A DNA stretch of 64,000 bases, taken from assembly GCA_963693085.1 (NCBI GenBank), contig OY856412.1, positions 1,056,504,244 through 1,056,568,243 on the forward strand. The letters run 5' to 3'. Positions within the stretch are counted from its first letter, which is position 1; each line of letters begins with the position of its first letter. Source of the stretch: Alisma plantago-aquatica (lineage: Eukaryota; Streptophyta; Magnoliopsida; Alismatales; Alismataceae). Both the position numbers and the translations under genes were made by a program. Under the pieces are notes generated by a model that did not search any database, had not been told where the DNA came from, and saw nothing but the letters and a program-made list of their open reading frames with translations. This document shows, piece by piece, positions 36,742 through 50,737 of this stretch.

Positions 36742-39700
36742 TGTAATGACCCCTCCCCCTATTATCCCCTATTCTGGCGGACCGAGAGGGTAAGGGACAT
36801 TACCATATAAGCAAGATCGATGGTTTATCAAATAACCAGAAACAAGTAATAACTCTCACTAAAAGGGAAAAGAGTTTGAACATTATAAAAAGTTACACTC
36901 TCTGCTAAGGTGTTACATAATATAGATTTCTAAAGTTGCAACATGAAGTAAACATTAACTAACTATATCCTCTAAGATTACATTAAAGCTTTTATTTTGA
37001 TGCCTTCTTCAGTTGTTGTCCATTTTCATCATACTTGAAGAATAATAGCAGATTATCCTAAAACACTGAGAAATAAAAAACTTGGTCAGTATAACAAGTT
37101 ATATTGGTATGTGGGGGAAACAAAATTTTCGCATTTAGTTATAACAACATATTCACAACAATTATTATTACAGAATCACAATTAACATTTTTATCATAAC
37201 TTCTCAACCCTAATCTATCCAACCTCTTTGAAACCCATTAGAGTTTTATCCATGAAGTGGACATAGGCCACCTTCTCCCTTTGGGTGCTAAGGTGCCATA
37301 TTAGTTTTCCCCATCCAGGGTTTGATTTTTGATTATCCTCTTCCCATGGGCTTAATCATCATTTTCCATATATTTTCAATATCATTTTGCTCCACCCAGG
37401 GGTTGAGTTTTGATGATCCTCTATCACATGGGCTTAATCATCATTTTTATTATATTTTCATACATCCAGAGTTGTCATAGGATTCAATCTAGTCATGTTC
37501 ATACAATGTGATATATGTAGTGACTTTATATATTATAAGAAATAAATAAACAAGAAAGCATTTATTTGCAATCCATTCGACAACCTTCAGAAAAGCATCA
37601 ACAAACTAATGTGGGTAATCTTAGGCACAACCACATACCTTTCTCATAAGTAACTTGATGTCCAAGAAAAAGTCAATAAGAGCAACCAATCAAGCAATTT
37701 CCTGAAATTAAAGCATAATATATGTGTATTACTATTTTATCCAAAATTCACCATTAAGAATGACTTGGGGTCCAAGTTAGGGTTTCATTGGGGTTTTGTC
37801 TTCCCAAAACTTAATTATCACTCTTCATGCTCGTTTGGTTTACAAACCCTAATCATATCATTATTTGCACTTTTAATCTCAAGGAAATACTAATTCATCA
37901 ATTTATGGGTTGTTAATCTCAATTTAGATCTAGGATATCCTTTTTATCTAAAAGGGTCAATCTTTGATTATTAAGATCAATTGAACATATGAATATCGTC
38001 AAAAATCTAGAAATTAGGGTTCTTATGCATTAATCATATTAAAGATGGAATCTTTGGATACATTTTGAACTAGAAGAATATTTAGGTATTTATTATATTT
38101 ATATTATATTGCTCTTGTTTTTCTGAGCAAGATTCATATATTACTTGTCTTCATCAAAGTTACCAATAATTATTTAGAATTATTACCAATTTAACATTAA
38201 TGGGCCAATAACAGAGCGCCATGTCTGCATTATCAATTTTATCCATTATACACATTGGTCCAGCTTTAGCCAATAGGCTCTAGCCATGTTAGTGCTTATT
38301 CAATGTGGGTTGACCCTTAAGGAGGGTCAAAAGTACCAAACTACCCTTGGCATTGTGAACAAGGATTGCACGTGATCCAGAGGAGAGATGTGAATCTCGA
38401 AAGGAGATTATGCCTCCTCAACTTGCGCCCAACGTAGTCAGCCATGGATTCAACCCCCATGTTGACTCTCAGTTCCAGGATCCATCTTTCCCGGCCGTGG
38501 TGTCTATCACCTTTACTGAGTTCCCCCAAACTCAATTGGCCATAATACAGTGGTAGGCAAGGTCTAGAGTATGGCTAATACCCCAGAAAATTGAAGAGCA
38601 ACATGAGATAGATATATGAAATTACCTTCCCAAAATATCAGCTTAAACTTCCCATAAGACTTTTAAGGGTCAACCGGTGGTTGTCCTACCCTCACCATAG
38701 GCTCCAGAGATCTAAACCACTGCCTCATTGAGGCTTCCTAGGCTCTAGGCACTGCAAGTAGGGAATGGATATCAAAGCCTCCCTCATCACCTCTGGTTGT
38801 TTCAGGGGCCCTTGGGAACTCCTCACGATGCTTCTATCTGAGACAATTGCTCTGAGATGTCGTGGGTCCTAAGGATGATGGTGATAGAGTAGTGGCAGAG
38901 AGGTGGAACTAGTCAGGGATGAAGGAGTCTCACAATCAATTGGGGATGGCTTTGAGTTTGTGAGGGAAAGGAGGTGTCGATGGGTCCTATTTATAAGTCA
39001 GGGTGATCAGTTGGGGGTGGTTCCCTCAAGCTGTGACTTCCCAAAAGAGATGGGATTTAGGCACTTCCTCAATACGGAAAAATATTTGTTGAGAAAGGAT
39101 CCATGTGTTTGACGTTTTGTCCCAGATCTAAAGGAAGTAAAACCAAAGGGGAAAGTGAAGAGGAAAGAGAGAGAGGGTGTGGGGACCTCAACTTCCGATT
39201 TGTAGACTTTCCTAGTCCATCGTGAGGTGAGGAATGACCTCCCATTTGTTAGATCTATTGATCCAAGGGTCACTAATCATGTGACAAAATAACCGGCTGG
39301 GACTTGGTTTCCCATTCAAATCATGAAAAATTAATAGAAATATTACCAATCTGTTAAACTTTAGGGAATCTAATAAAATCAAAATATCTTTTTCTAATAA
39401 TCCATTTATCCCCAAATTTTAATGGAAGTCTATAATGACTTTATCTAACCATGGGCAAGGTTTGAGACCAAAACTCAAAAAGGAAAAGGACTTTTCTTAA
39501 CATGCAAATATTCCTCCTATAAGGCATTAAAATAATCTTTTCCTCTTTCTTATCTTTTCTATATTCTTTACCTTGATGACTTTTCCTATTAACAATCATG
39601 TGAAACTAAAATCCAACCATTAGTGGTCGTCCATACCACTTTCTAAAGAATTCTACATAGTTCTCTTAAGTACATCACTTATTATCCATTATCGTTCGCC

Positions 39701-39906
39701 TTTTTCTTAATATTGTATTTTCTTCTTTTCCCTTACATCCATGATTGGATCAACAAACACATTAGGAACCATGAAGTTCAAAAGGGAAATTTTGCAAATG
39801 AAATCCATACTTTCAAAACAAAGCATAACATATTCCAATATGTCCTTTTTATTGAAGTAATTGCATATTCATTATAGAAATACATGTGAAAAATCAAGTA
39901 ATAACA
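36742..39906 (-). repeat. 3' LTR of element G
   Basis: Collinear with 47561-50737 and, in its first two-thirds, with 44439-46585. Reading frames here recur in all copies without coding conservation. Confidence 0.9.
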
Positions 39907-39920
39907 TCCTTCCCGTCTTA
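39907..39920 (-). other. polypurine tract of element G
   Basis: Minus strand TAAGACGGGAAGGA before LTR start TGTTATTACTTG. Confidence 0.75.
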
Positions 39921-39959
39921 TAGGAATTTTGTCCTCAAAATGCAACTAATCATACAAAC

Positions 39960-41300
39960 AAATCAGGATGGAACTTTTCCATGTCCTTCTTTAGCTCCCA
40001 TGTGGCTTCATCCTCTCCACGGTGTTTCCAAAGAACCTTCACCAACTATATCTTTTTGTTGCTGAGCTCTCCCACCTTGGTATCCAGTCCCCTCACAAAT
40101 GACTTAGGGTATGTCAGCCTCCCTTAGAGTGAAATAGGCTCAATGCTCAGCACATGGCTAGGATCCTTCCCATAGCACTTCAGATGGGACACATGGAACA
40201 CATTATGTATCATATTATATTGTGGGGGTAAGGCTAAATGATTAGCAACTTCAAAAATCCATTTTAGAATCTCAAACGGACCCACGTATCAGGGACTCAA
40301 ATTTCCTCTGTTCTTAGTGATAGCTTAGAGGGGGGATTTTGATAAATGCATAGTCACCTACAGTGAAGTGCAAATATGTCTGCTTTTCATCAACATGACT
40401 TTTGTCGATCGTGGGCTCTCTTAAGCCTCTATTTGATCAAAGTGACCTTGTTAGCATTTAACTATAGTTCCTTTGACCTCAACAAGGTCCTCTCACTAAC
40501 TTCATCCCAATGAAATGGTGAATGACATGAACTCCCATAAAGATATTCGTATGGAGGCATCCCAATATTGGCCTGGTCGCTATTGTTTTAGGCAAACTCA
40601 ACTAAGTGCAAGTAATACTCCCATGATCTATCCCAATTGAGCACACATGCTCTCAACAAGACTTCTAATGTCTAGATCAGTCTTTCTGACCATCCATCAA
40701 TCTGATTGTGGTAGGTTGTACCGAATCCCAAACTCTTACTGAGTTCTTCATGCACTTAATTCCATAACTTCAAAGTGAACTTAGGGCCACGATTTGAAAT
40801 AATTGAACTCAAAACACCATGTAGACGAACTATTTCTCTAATGTATAGTTCAACTAGGTCTGTCACTTTGGCAATAATCTTTGGGGAAAGAAAATGTGTC
40901 GACTTGGTTAAGCAGTCTACCACAACCCATATTGCATAGTGACCTATCTTTGTCTTGGGGAGACCCACGACAAAATCCTTGTGATCTGGTCCCATTTCCA
41001 CTCAAGAATTTCAATTTATTACATTAGCCCACCAGGTCATTAGTGTTTTCCTTCACCATTTGGCAAGTTAGACAACTGGCCACATATGTTGATGTATATC
41101 TCTTCAACCTTCACCATTTGGCAAGTTAGACAACTGGCCACATATGTTGATGTATATTTCTTCATTCTAGGACACCAGAAATATCAATGTAAGTCCTTAA
41201 ACATCTTGGTGGTTCTAGGGTGTATCATGTACTTAGAACCATGAGCTTCTTGTGAGATATAAGTCTTCAGGGGTAAATCCTTAGGAACTCAAATATGATT
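39960..41300 (-). pseudogene. integrase relic of element G
   Basis: From 41300 down on the minus strand: zinc-binding region (EAHGSKYMIHP ... CLTCQ near 41060-41100), then the core (DFVVGLPKT, IWVVVDCLTKSTHFL near 40880-40960), then the C-terminal part with ALYG-like EYLYG, DRQKS, HNVFHVSHLKCYG (near 40180-40230) and EATWELKKDMEKFHPDLF (near 39965-40010). A base missing near 40980 shifts the frame just before the core. The second catalytic Asp of the core reads Asn (ISNRGPKF near 40775). TAG/TAA stops recur. Unlike C, the middle of integrase is present. Non-functional. Confidence 0.85.
41051..41166. repeat. 58-bp tandem duplication in integrase zinc-binding region of G
   Basis: The stretch 'ccttcaccatttggcaagtt ...' to 'gatgtatat' is present twice at a period of 58. 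As 58 is not a multiple of three, it shifts the frame and duplicates the CLTCQ coding segment. Confidence 0.9.
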
Positions 41301-43005
41301 TTCATATTGGATTCCACCATTCACTCCCACTCAGGGATGTGATTATGGAATTTACATCAAACTTTTTATCGCATATAACTATGGGTCGTCTAACTAGGCT
41401 GCTACAAGCTCAGTCAACAAGTCAGGCTTGGTTTATCTTTATTTTGTGCCTCAACTCTTGCATCCATTATTTTGATTAGTAGATTCAATCTTATACCTAT
41501 AGAACTCAAATTTCCACTTGATAATTACATTTTCATCTAAAACTTTAATTGAGTGATTACCTTGTTCACCTAGATTTCTAAACCATTTATTCAATATCCT
41601 CTCATAAGGGTGTGGTAATACCTCCAATTCTCTATTATCCTATAAGTATTTCAAGTTTAGTATTTATTTCTCATGTCATTTCCATTCCTAATGTGGCATA
41701 TGTTTGTCTAGTCTCTCACACTCATAACAAGATGAAATAAGCATTTGGATATAGTCCAAATATAAAGCTCACATTATTCTAAGAGTAGAGACAGTACATC
41801 ACACATTACCATCTTATTTTCAGGTCCAGATTGAACCATTCCTCACATGCTTCCAAACCATGAATTCCACCATTTTCTTAATTCTATGCACAACTATAGG
41901 AAAAGTTTTCCTCATAGCTTTTGAGTCTTAAGTATAACACCTATTTATGATTCTTATTCAAACATTATCACATGTATTCTATACACATCTAATATATCAT
42001 CAGCCTTAGTTATTTCCTCAAGATTTCTAGGGCATAGGTACCTATGGGATGATATCCTCTCGACTCCCAAGGGAATTATTCATTTAGCACATGATCTTCC
42101 CTATCCTAATAAATTTCATATATTGATACTCATCCTACAAGATCTTTGGGTTGATTTGTGGCCCTACCCTTTTGTAGGGTTTTGTTGAGGCGTCATAACT
42201 TTATTTTATCTCATCACATATTCTACTTGAGGTTCATGTGATGATATCCAATCACATTATATCCTTTAAAGTTCTTCCTACTGAATTTCCTTCATCTCTT
42301 AGGGCACACACAATTTTCCTTATATTCCTTTCATTGAGCTCATGGCGACCTTCCCATTTGGGTCTGGTCCCATCTTATTGGTTACTTCCTTAGTGACTTT
42401 TCCTCATGTCCCTTAGAGATGGTATACATGGGTGCAAAAAACCATACTCAGTATATGTGCTTTTATGTTCCATGCACATAATCTCTCAAGTTTTTAAGTG
42501 AGCCTTAATACCTCAATTATTAAACTAATTTATGAACTCACTCCTTTAGGAAGGGTCCTACCCTATGACAAGATAAAACTAATACTTGGCAGTACCAAAG
42601 ATCACAAAAACGTACTCAAACCCAAAGTTTATATAATTACAAGAGGACATGTCCCTCAGGCATATTTCTTATTATTCCATCCATGAATTTTCTATATGGG
42701 AGCTTAATATCATGCCATAAGAGTTACCATTCAAGAATTGGATCATTATCATATGTTTCATTTCCATTTTGGTTACACAAGATCAGATACATCACATTTC
42801 ACATGCTTAGAACCATATTATTTCATTAAGCCATATATTTTTGATATAAGATCTACTACAACTTTTTGGGGATGGCCACTTCCTAGAAGTTAGTTTGCAT
42901 AGGCATGGGCTTCCTTATCATCAGAAGAGAAAACTTGATCCGGTCTACATTCTTCAACAACTAGGATTGCCTCTTATGGAGTTGCAGCCACTGGCTAAGC
43001 TTCTT
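41301..43005. other. internal region of G, coding sequence not recognisable
   Basis: In the place of protease, reverse transcriptase and RNase H. Strongly AT-rich and without recognisable domains in either strand, so deleted and replaced or fully decayed. Confidence 0.45.
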
Positions 43006-43911
43006 CTAGTCTTGGACCTTGAGGTTCAAGGAGAGGACAGTTAGCCTGGATATTTCCTTCTTGACAACAATGATATCATACTTTATTCTCATATAGGCAT
43101 CAATTGTGGTGCTTCTTTCCACAAGTTCAGTAGGAGGGTTTGGGATTCTTGCATCAGGGTTTTCCTTTTCTATCATTCCTATCCCTTCTATGATTACAGC
43201 CTTGACTTGTCCCATTATCATTCCTTGGGAAAGAAATTCCTTCCACATACTTTGGATATCCCTCAGGTAGGTTCTGAACATGCATAACATTTTCCTCCAT
43301 GTCCATGGTGAAGTAAGCAGAGAGGATGGTACATAAGTCCTTCTACGACATTGGTTCCGTGATCAGATCATGGTTGGTGATGTAATTCTCCCACCAAAGT
43401 TTTTCTATTCCCTCAAGCAGGTGAGTAGAAAAGAGAACCTTCATGTTTGGTTGCACCCGCAGAATATGAAAATCATATTTACAACAAGAAGCCAAGTTTC
43501 CACCTCATAGTTGTCTTTATCTTTGAACTTTCCTATACCTAACTTGACGAAGTCGAGTATGGTAACTTCACAACAAGGGAGGATAAGTAGGGGTTCAACA
43601 CTCTCGTCTCTAGAAACATCTTTGGATGCAAGAACACTGACAGCCTCAGTGAGTTCCTTCTGTTTTCCTAGCTAAAAATCATTAGAGGTATGAACTTGCC
43701 TGACTGTAGGTTCATGACTAGTATCATGGTCGGGGTCATACTTGGACTCATCTTCCATCATGGGTTTGTACCTAGGGTCTGGACTATCTTCAGGGTTCAT
43801 GGTGTCAGAGCAAGAAACTTTAGGTTTGACACCTTCCTCAGTGGTGTCCTCTTATGGCCTCTTATGTTTCTTAGAATTCTCATCCTCCATCTTCCCCCTT
43901 GGAGTCATCTT
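43006..43911 (-). pseudogene. gag relic of element G, inner copy
   Basis: Starts with an acidic, lysine-rich N-terminus (MEDENSKKHKRP), then PRYKPMMEDESK, LGKQKELTEAV, and LDFVKLGIGKFKD...ETWLLVVNMIF, the start of a Ty3-type gag domain. Stops follow (NQT*, then others). A later open piece (43290-43006) contains ERSTTIDAYMRIKYD. The first part is duplicated at 46586-47031. Gag would form the particle. Non-functional. Confidence 0.6.
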
Positions 43912-44424
43912 ATTCTGGTAGGAGGGTCTTCCCTCTTAGAAGTCAAGGATGACAATGATCTTGGTGTAAGTCATGATGTTTCACATAAGATAACTTTATT
44001 AACTCAGTTCCATACTTAGGATATTAAGATTATGTCCATGACATCTTGTTTACATGAATTTTATTATTTGTTGGAGCATGCCTTAATCCTTAATATCCAC
44101 AACCCTAGTACTCAAAACAGATATATATAGAAATTATATGTACCTAGGGTTTTTTGAGTGAAGGGGGTAGAGAAGGGATGAAAGTAGATGAAAAATGCTA
44201 GAGGTATTTTATTTTGAGTGAAATCCTCTAACTTTGTCCTGGCCAGATGCACAGGTCCAAGAGTCCTCATAAGATCACTAGCGGTAAGGAGGAAACTATT
44301 ATCAATCCCAAAATTTTGGCCCTTTCTAGACACCATTGTCTTTGGAAAACACTCTAATAATTCCCTTTGGGCTCTATAAAACTCTTAAAATTTAATAATT
44401 ATTAGAGGTTGAATGGTAAAACAG

Positions 44425-44438
44425 GCTGCGTTATCAAT
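44425..44438 (-). other. second primer-binding site in G
   Basis: Minus strand ATTGATAACGCAGC, duplicate of 47547-47560. Confidence 0.6.
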
Positions 44439-46585
44439 TATAATGACCCCCTCCCCTGTTAACCTCAATTCAGGCAGACTGAGAGGCCAAGGGGCATTAT
44501 TATATATACAGGATCGACGGTTTATCAAATAATCATAAATAATTAATAAATTTCACTAAAATGGAAAAGAGTTTGAACAATATAAAACATTACGCTCTTC
44601 GCTAAGGAGTTACATGATATCGATTTCTAAAGTTTGCAACATGAAGTAAAGACTAACTAACTATATCCTATGGGATTACATTAGAGATTTTCTTTTGACT
44701 CCTTCTTCAGTGGTTGTCCATTCTCATCATACTTGCAAAATAATCGCATATTATCCTAAAACGCTTGAGAAACAAAAACTCGATCAATATAACAAGTTAT
44801 ACTGGTATGTGGGGGAAACAAAAAATTTGCATTTAGTTGTAATAATATATTCACAAAAATTATTATTACAAAATCACAATTCACATTTTCATCATAACTA
44901 CTCAACCCTGACCCATCCAACCTCTATGAAACCCATTAGGGCTTTGTCCCTATAGTGGACATAGGCCACCTTATCCCCTTGGGTGCTAAGGTGCCATATT
45001 AGTTTTCCCCACCCAATGGTTGATTTTTTATGATCCTCTGTCCCATGGGCTGAAACATCATTTTTGCTATCTTTTTTATATCAATTTTCTACACCCAGGG
45101 GTTGATTTCCAATGATCATCTGCCCATTGGCTTAATCATCATTTTTCTTGTATTTTCATACATCCAGAAGTGGCATAGGATTCAAAATAGTCATGTCCAT
45201 ATAATGTGATATTCATAGTGACTTTATAGATTGCGGGAAATAAATAAACAAGAAAGCATTTATTTGGAATCCATTCAACAATACTCAGAAAAAGCATTAG
45301 AAAACTAATGTGTAGTCATAGGCGTAACCGCATACCTTTCTCAGAAGTAACTTGATGTCTAAGAAAAAAAAGTCAATAAGAGGAACCAACCAAGCAATTA
45401 ACCTGAAATTAAAGAATAATACCCATGTATTATATCCAAAATTCACCATCAATATTAAGTTGGAGTCCAGGTTAGGATTTGATTAGGATTTTGGTTTCCC
45501 AACCTTAATTATCACTCTTCATGCTCTTTTGGTTTATAAACCCTAATCTTATCATTATTTACACTTTTAATCTCAAGGAAACCCTAAATCACCAATTTAT
45601 GGGTTGTTAATCTCAAATTAGATCCAAGTTATCCTTTTTATCTAAAAGGATCAATCTCTTATTATTAAGATCAATTAAACATATGAATATCATCAAAAAC
45701 CTAGAAATTAGGGTTCTTACATTAATAACATTAAAGATGGAATCTTTGGATACTTTTTGAACTAGAGGCATATTTAGGTATTGATTATATTTTTATTGTA
45801 TTCCTCATATTTTCTTATCAAGATTCATATATTACTTGTCTTCACCTAAGTTACCAATATTTATCTAGAATTATTACTACTTTAACATGAATGGGACAAT
45901 AACAGAGCACCATATCACAATTATATATTTATACATTTTACATGTTAGTTCAACTTCAGCCAACTGGCTCTAACCATGTCAACTCTTACTCAACGGGGGT
46001 CGGCCCTTTGAGGAAGGTCAAATGGACCAAAATACCCTTAGTGTTGTGAACAAAAATTCCAAGTGCTCTAGGGCACAGATGTGAATCCCTAAATAAGATG
46101 CTTCCTCCTCAACTTGTGTCCAACACAGTTGACCATAGAGTCAACCCCCATGCTGACTCTTGACTCCATACTCCATCCTTCCCAGTCGTGGTCTCCACCA
46201 GCTTCACTAATTTCCCCTAACTCAATTATTCATCATGCGGTGGTAGGGGAGGTCTAGAGTATGTCTAATGCCTCTAAGAACAGAAGAACAAGGCGAGAGG
46301 GATGTATGAAATCACATGCCCAACACATCAACTTAAACTACCCATAAGACTCTTGAGGGTCAACTGGTGGTCTTCCTACCCTCATCATAGGTTGTGGAGG
46401 TATGATCCATTACCTCGGTAAAGCTTCCTAAGCTCTAGGCACCGTGAATAGGGAACAAGTATAACGGCCTCCCTCATCACCTCTGGTTGTGATGGGGGCC
46501 CTCGAGAACTCCTCATAATGATGTCAGCCGAGCCAATTGCTAGATATTCCATAGGTCATATTTATGGACAAGGGCGGTAGAGTAG
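44439..46585 (-). repeat. partial (third) LTR copy in G
   Basis: Matches the first 2.1 kb of 47561-50737 on the plus strand and stops abruptly at GGCGGTAGAGTAG. Confidence 0.88.
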
Positions 46586-47031
46586 AATATGAAAATCATA
46601 TTTACAACACGAAGATAGGTTTCCTCCTCAGAGTTGTTTTCATCCCTAAACTTTCCTATACCTAACTTGACGAAGTCGAGTATGGTGACTTCATAAAAAG
46701 GGAGGACAAGTAGGGGTTCACCACTCTCATCTCTGGAAACATCTTTGGATGCAAGAGCACTAACAACCTCAGTGAGTTCCTTTTGTTTTCCTAGCCAAAG
46801 ATCATCAAGGGTATGAACTTGCCTGACTGTAGGTTCGTGACTAGTATCATGGTTGGGGTCATCCTTGGACTCATCTTCCATCATGGGTTTGTACCTAGGG
46901 TCTAGACTATCTTCAGGGTTCGTGGTATTAGAGGGGGAAACTTTAGGTTTGACACCTTCCCCAGTGGCAGCCTCTTGTGGCCTCTTTTGTTTCTTGGAAG
47001 TCTCATCATCCATCTTCCCCCTTAGAGTCAT
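46586..47031 (-). pseudogene. gag start of G, outer copy (truncated)
   Basis: Open on the minus strand from MTLRGKMDDETSKKQKRPQE through about 148 codons to the duplication junction, where it runs into LTR sequence. It is better preserved than the inner copy (no internal stop), with LDFVKLGIGKFRD and YLRVVNMIFIF at the end. Only the acidic N-terminus and the first part of the gag domain are present, so it cannot make a full Gag. Confidence 0.65.
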
Positions 47032-47546
47032 CTTCTTCTAGTAGGAGGGTCTTCCCTCTTCGAAGTCAAGGATGACAGTGATCTTGGTGTGAGTCATGAT
47101 GTTTTACATAAGCTAACTTTATTAACTCAGTTGCATACTTAGGATATTAAGATTATGTCCATGACATCTTGTTTACATGAATTTTATTATTTGGTAGAGG
47201 ATGCCTTAATCCTTAATATCCATAACCCTAGTACTCAGATTGAGATATTTATAGCAATTATATGTACCTAGGGTTTGTTGATTGAAGGGGGTAGAGAAGG
47301 GATGAAAGTAGATGAAAAATGGTAGAGGTATTTTAGTATGAGTGAAATCCTCAAACTTTGTCCAGGCCTGATGAACGGGTCCAAGAGTCCTCATAAGCTG
47401 ACTAGCGGTAGAGGTAAATATTTTCAACCTCCAAATCATGGCCCTTTCTAGACACCATTGTATTTGTAAAACACTCCAAGAATTCCCTTTGGGCTCTACA
47501 AAACTCTTAAAATTTAATAATTATTAGAGGTTGAATGGTAAACCAG

Positions 47547-47560
47547 GCTCTGTTATCAAT
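47547..47560 (-). other. primer-binding site of element G
   Basis: Minus strand ATTGATAACAGAGC next to the 5' LTR end GGGTCGTTATA. A diverged initiator tRNA-Met site. Confidence 0.7.
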
Positions 47561-50500
47561 TATAACGACCCTGTCCCATGTTAATGCCAATTTAGGCGGA
47601 CCAAGAGGCCAAGGGGCATTATCATATACATAGGATCGATGTTTTATCAAATAACCATAAATAATTAATAAATATCACTAAAAGGGAAAACAGTTTGAAC
47701 AATATAAAATGTTACACTCTTCAGTAAGGAGTTACATGATATCAATTTCTAGTTTGCAACATGAATTAATGACTAACTAACTATATCCTCTAGGATTACA
47801 TAGATATTTTTTTTTGACTCCTTCTTCTTTGGTTGTCCATTCTCATCATACTTGCAAAATAATAGCATATTATCCTAAAATGCTTGAGACACAAAAACTC
47901 AATCAGTATAACAAGTTATACTAGTATGTGGGGGAAACAAAGTTTTCACATTTAGTTGTAACAACATATTCACAACAATTATTATTACAAAATCACAATT
48001 CACATTTTCATCATAACTACTCAACCGTGACCCATCCAACCTCTCTAAAACCCATCAGGGCTTTGTCCCTATAGTGGACATAGGCCACCTTCTCCCCTCG
48101 GGTGCTAAGGTGCCATATTAGTTTTCCCCACCAGTGGTTGATTTTGTATGATCCTCTACCCCATGGGCTTAATCGTCATTTTTGTAATCTTTTCGATATC
48201 AATTTTCTACACCCAGGGGTTGATTTCCAATGGGCATATTCCCCATGGGCCTAATCATCATTTTTCTTATATTTTCATATATCCAGAGGTGCCATAGCAT
48301 TCAAGCTAGTCATGTCCATATAATGTGACATTCATAGTGACTTTATAGATTGTGGGAAATAAATAAACAAGCAAGCATTTATTTGGAATCCATTCGACAA
48401 TACTCAAAAAATCACTGGAAAACTAATGTGTAGTCTTAGGTGCAACCACATACCTTTCTCAGAAGTAACTTGATGTCCAAGCAAAAGTCAATAAGAGGAA
48501 CCAACCAAGAAATTATCCTAAAATTAAAGCACAATGCCCATGTATTATTATATCCAAAATTCACCATCAATATTAAGTTGGATTCCAAGTTAGGATTTGA
48601 TTAGGATTTTGGTTTCCCAACCTTAATTATCACTCTTCATGCTTTTTTCGTTTATAAACCCTAATCTTATCATTATTTACACTTTTAATCTCAAGGAAAT
48701 CCTAATTCACCAATTCATGGGTTGTTAATATCAAATTAGATCCAAGTTATCCTTTTTATCTAAAAGGGTCAATCTTTTATTATTAAGATCAATTGAACAA
48801 ATGAAGATCATCAAAAACCTAGAAATTAGGGTTCTCATAGATTAATAACATTAAAGTGGAATCTTTGGATACTTTTGAACTATAGCATATTTAGGTCTTG
48901 ATTATATTTTAATTGTATTCCTCATATTTTTTTATCAATATTTATATATTACTTGTCTTCATCTGAGTTACCAATAATTATCTAGAATTATTACTGCTTT
49001 AATATTAATGGGCCAATAACAAAGCGTCATGTAAACATTATCTATTTTATCCATTTTACACGTAGTTTCGGCTTTGGCCAACTTGCTCTAGCCATGTCAA
49101 CTCTTACTCAGCGTGGGTCGGCCCTTTGAGGAAGGTCAAAAGGACCAAAATACCCTTAGTGTTATGAACAAAAATTGCAAGTGCTCCAGGGCAGAGATGT
49201 GAATTCCCAAATAAGATGCTTCCTCCCCAACTTGTGTCCAACACAGTCGACCATGGCGTCAACCCCCGTGCTGACTCTTGACTCCAGACTCCATCCTTAC
49301 TGGTCATGGTTTCCAACAGCTTCACTAAGTTCCCCTAACTCAATTGTTCATTGTGTGATGGTAGGGGAGGTCTGGAGTATGTCTAATGCCTCCAAGAATA
49401 GAAGAACATGGAGAGAGGGATGTATGAAATTACATGCCCAACACGTCAACTTAAACTACCTATAAGACTCTTGAGGGTCAATTGGTGGTCTTCCTACCCT
49501 CATCATAGCTGCAGAGGTCTGAACCACTGCCTCGGTGAAGCTTCCTGAGCTCTAAGCACCGTGAATTGGGAACAAGTATAATGGCCTCTCTTGTCACCTT
49601 TAGTTTTGACGGAGGCCCTCGAGAACTCCTCATGATGATGTCGGCCAAGCTAAATGCTAGATTTTCCCTAGGTCCTATTTATGGATGAGGGCGGTAGAGT
49701 AGCAATAATGAGGTGGAATTGGTCAGGAATGAAGAAGGAGTATTATGATCAATCGGGGATGGATCTGAGTTTGTGAGGGATAGGAGGTGTCGACGGGTCC
49801 AATTTATAAGTCAGGGTGATCGACTGGGGGGGATGATTCCCTCAACCCCTGACTTCCCAAAAGAGATGGTATTTAGGTAGTTCCTTGATAGGGAAAGAGA
49901 TTAGTTGAGAAAGGGGTTCATGTGTCATGTGTTTTCTCCTAAATCTAAAGGAACTCAAACCGAAGGGGAAAGTAGAGAGGGGAGAGAGAGAGGGTGTAGG
50001 GACCTCGACTTCCTATTCTTGGACTTTTGTAGATTGTCAGAAGGTGAGGGATGACCTCCCATCCGTTAGTTCTACTAATCCAAGGGTCACTAATCGTGTG
50101 ACAAAATAATTGGTTGGGGCTTGGTTTCCCATATAAATAGTGATAAATTAATAGATATATTTCCAATCCTTTACACTTTAGGGAATCTAATAAATTCAAT
50201 ATCTCTCTTTCCATTAATGCTTTTAGTACCAAATTTTGAGGGAAAGTCTATAACGACTTTATCTAACCATGGGCAAGGTTCAAGGCTAAAACTCAAAAAG
50301 AAAGGGGACTTTTCTTAATATGCAAGTATTCCTCTTATAAGGCACATTTTATGCATTAAAACAATCCTTTTCTCTTTCTTATCTTTTCTATTTTCTTTAC
50401 TTTGATGAATTTCCTATTAACATTTGTGTGAAACTAAAATTCAACCATTAGTGGTCATCCATACCACTTTCTAAAGAGTTCCACACAATTCTCTTAAGTA

Positions 50501-50737
50501 CATTACTTATTGTCCATTATCTTTTGCCTTTTTAGTATTGTATTTCCTTCTATTCCTTTTCCCTTATATCCATTATTGGATCAATAAAATAGTAGGAACC
50601 ACAAATTCATAATTAAGAGAAATTTTACAAAAGAAAGTCATACTTTCAAAACAAAGCATAACATATTTCTAATATGTCCTTTTTATTGAAGTAATTACAT
50701 TTCCATTATAGAAATACATGTAAAAATCGGGTTAACA
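47561..50737 (-). repeat. 5' LTR of element G
   Basis: Full-length partner of 36742-39906. It ends GGGTTAACA, after which the 5' LTR of F resumes. Confidence 0.9.

Larger units (their letters stand above)
43463..49702 (-). repeat. 3.1-kb tandem duplication in G (gag start + PBS + partial LTR)
   Basis: Units 43463-46585 and 46586-49702. Each contains about 980 bp of gag start and leader, the primer site, and about 2.1 kb of LTR. Equivalent points are offset by about 3122 (LTR starts 44439 and 47561). The junction at 46585/46586 joins an LTR position (GGCGGTAGAGTAG) to a gag position (AATATGAAAATCAT) that are not adjacent elsewhere. Confidence 0.88.
36742..50737 (-). mobile_element. element G: Tekay/Del-like Ty3/gypsy retrotransposon with internal tandem duplication
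   Basis: Outer LTRs 36742-39906 (3165 bp) and 47561-50737 (3177 bp) start TGTAATGACC / TATAACGACC and end (A/T)AACA. Minus-strand primer site (47547-47560, ATTGATAACAGAGC) and polypurine tract (39907-39920) are in place. Integrase (39960-41300) and gag (43006-43911 and 46586-47031) relics are on the minus strand; no reverse transcriptase is readable. A third, partial LTR (44439-46585) lies inside because about 3.1 kb was tandemly duplicated. The insertion splits the 5' LTR of F: sequences on both sides (...ttagacta / gaactcctaacc) rejoin in the 3' LTR of F near 58330. A clean target duplication was not found. Confidence 0.9.

Noticed and set aside
46853..47041. Plus-strand frame opposite the gag start of G
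   Set aside because: Antisense shadow of the minus-strand gag N-terminus.
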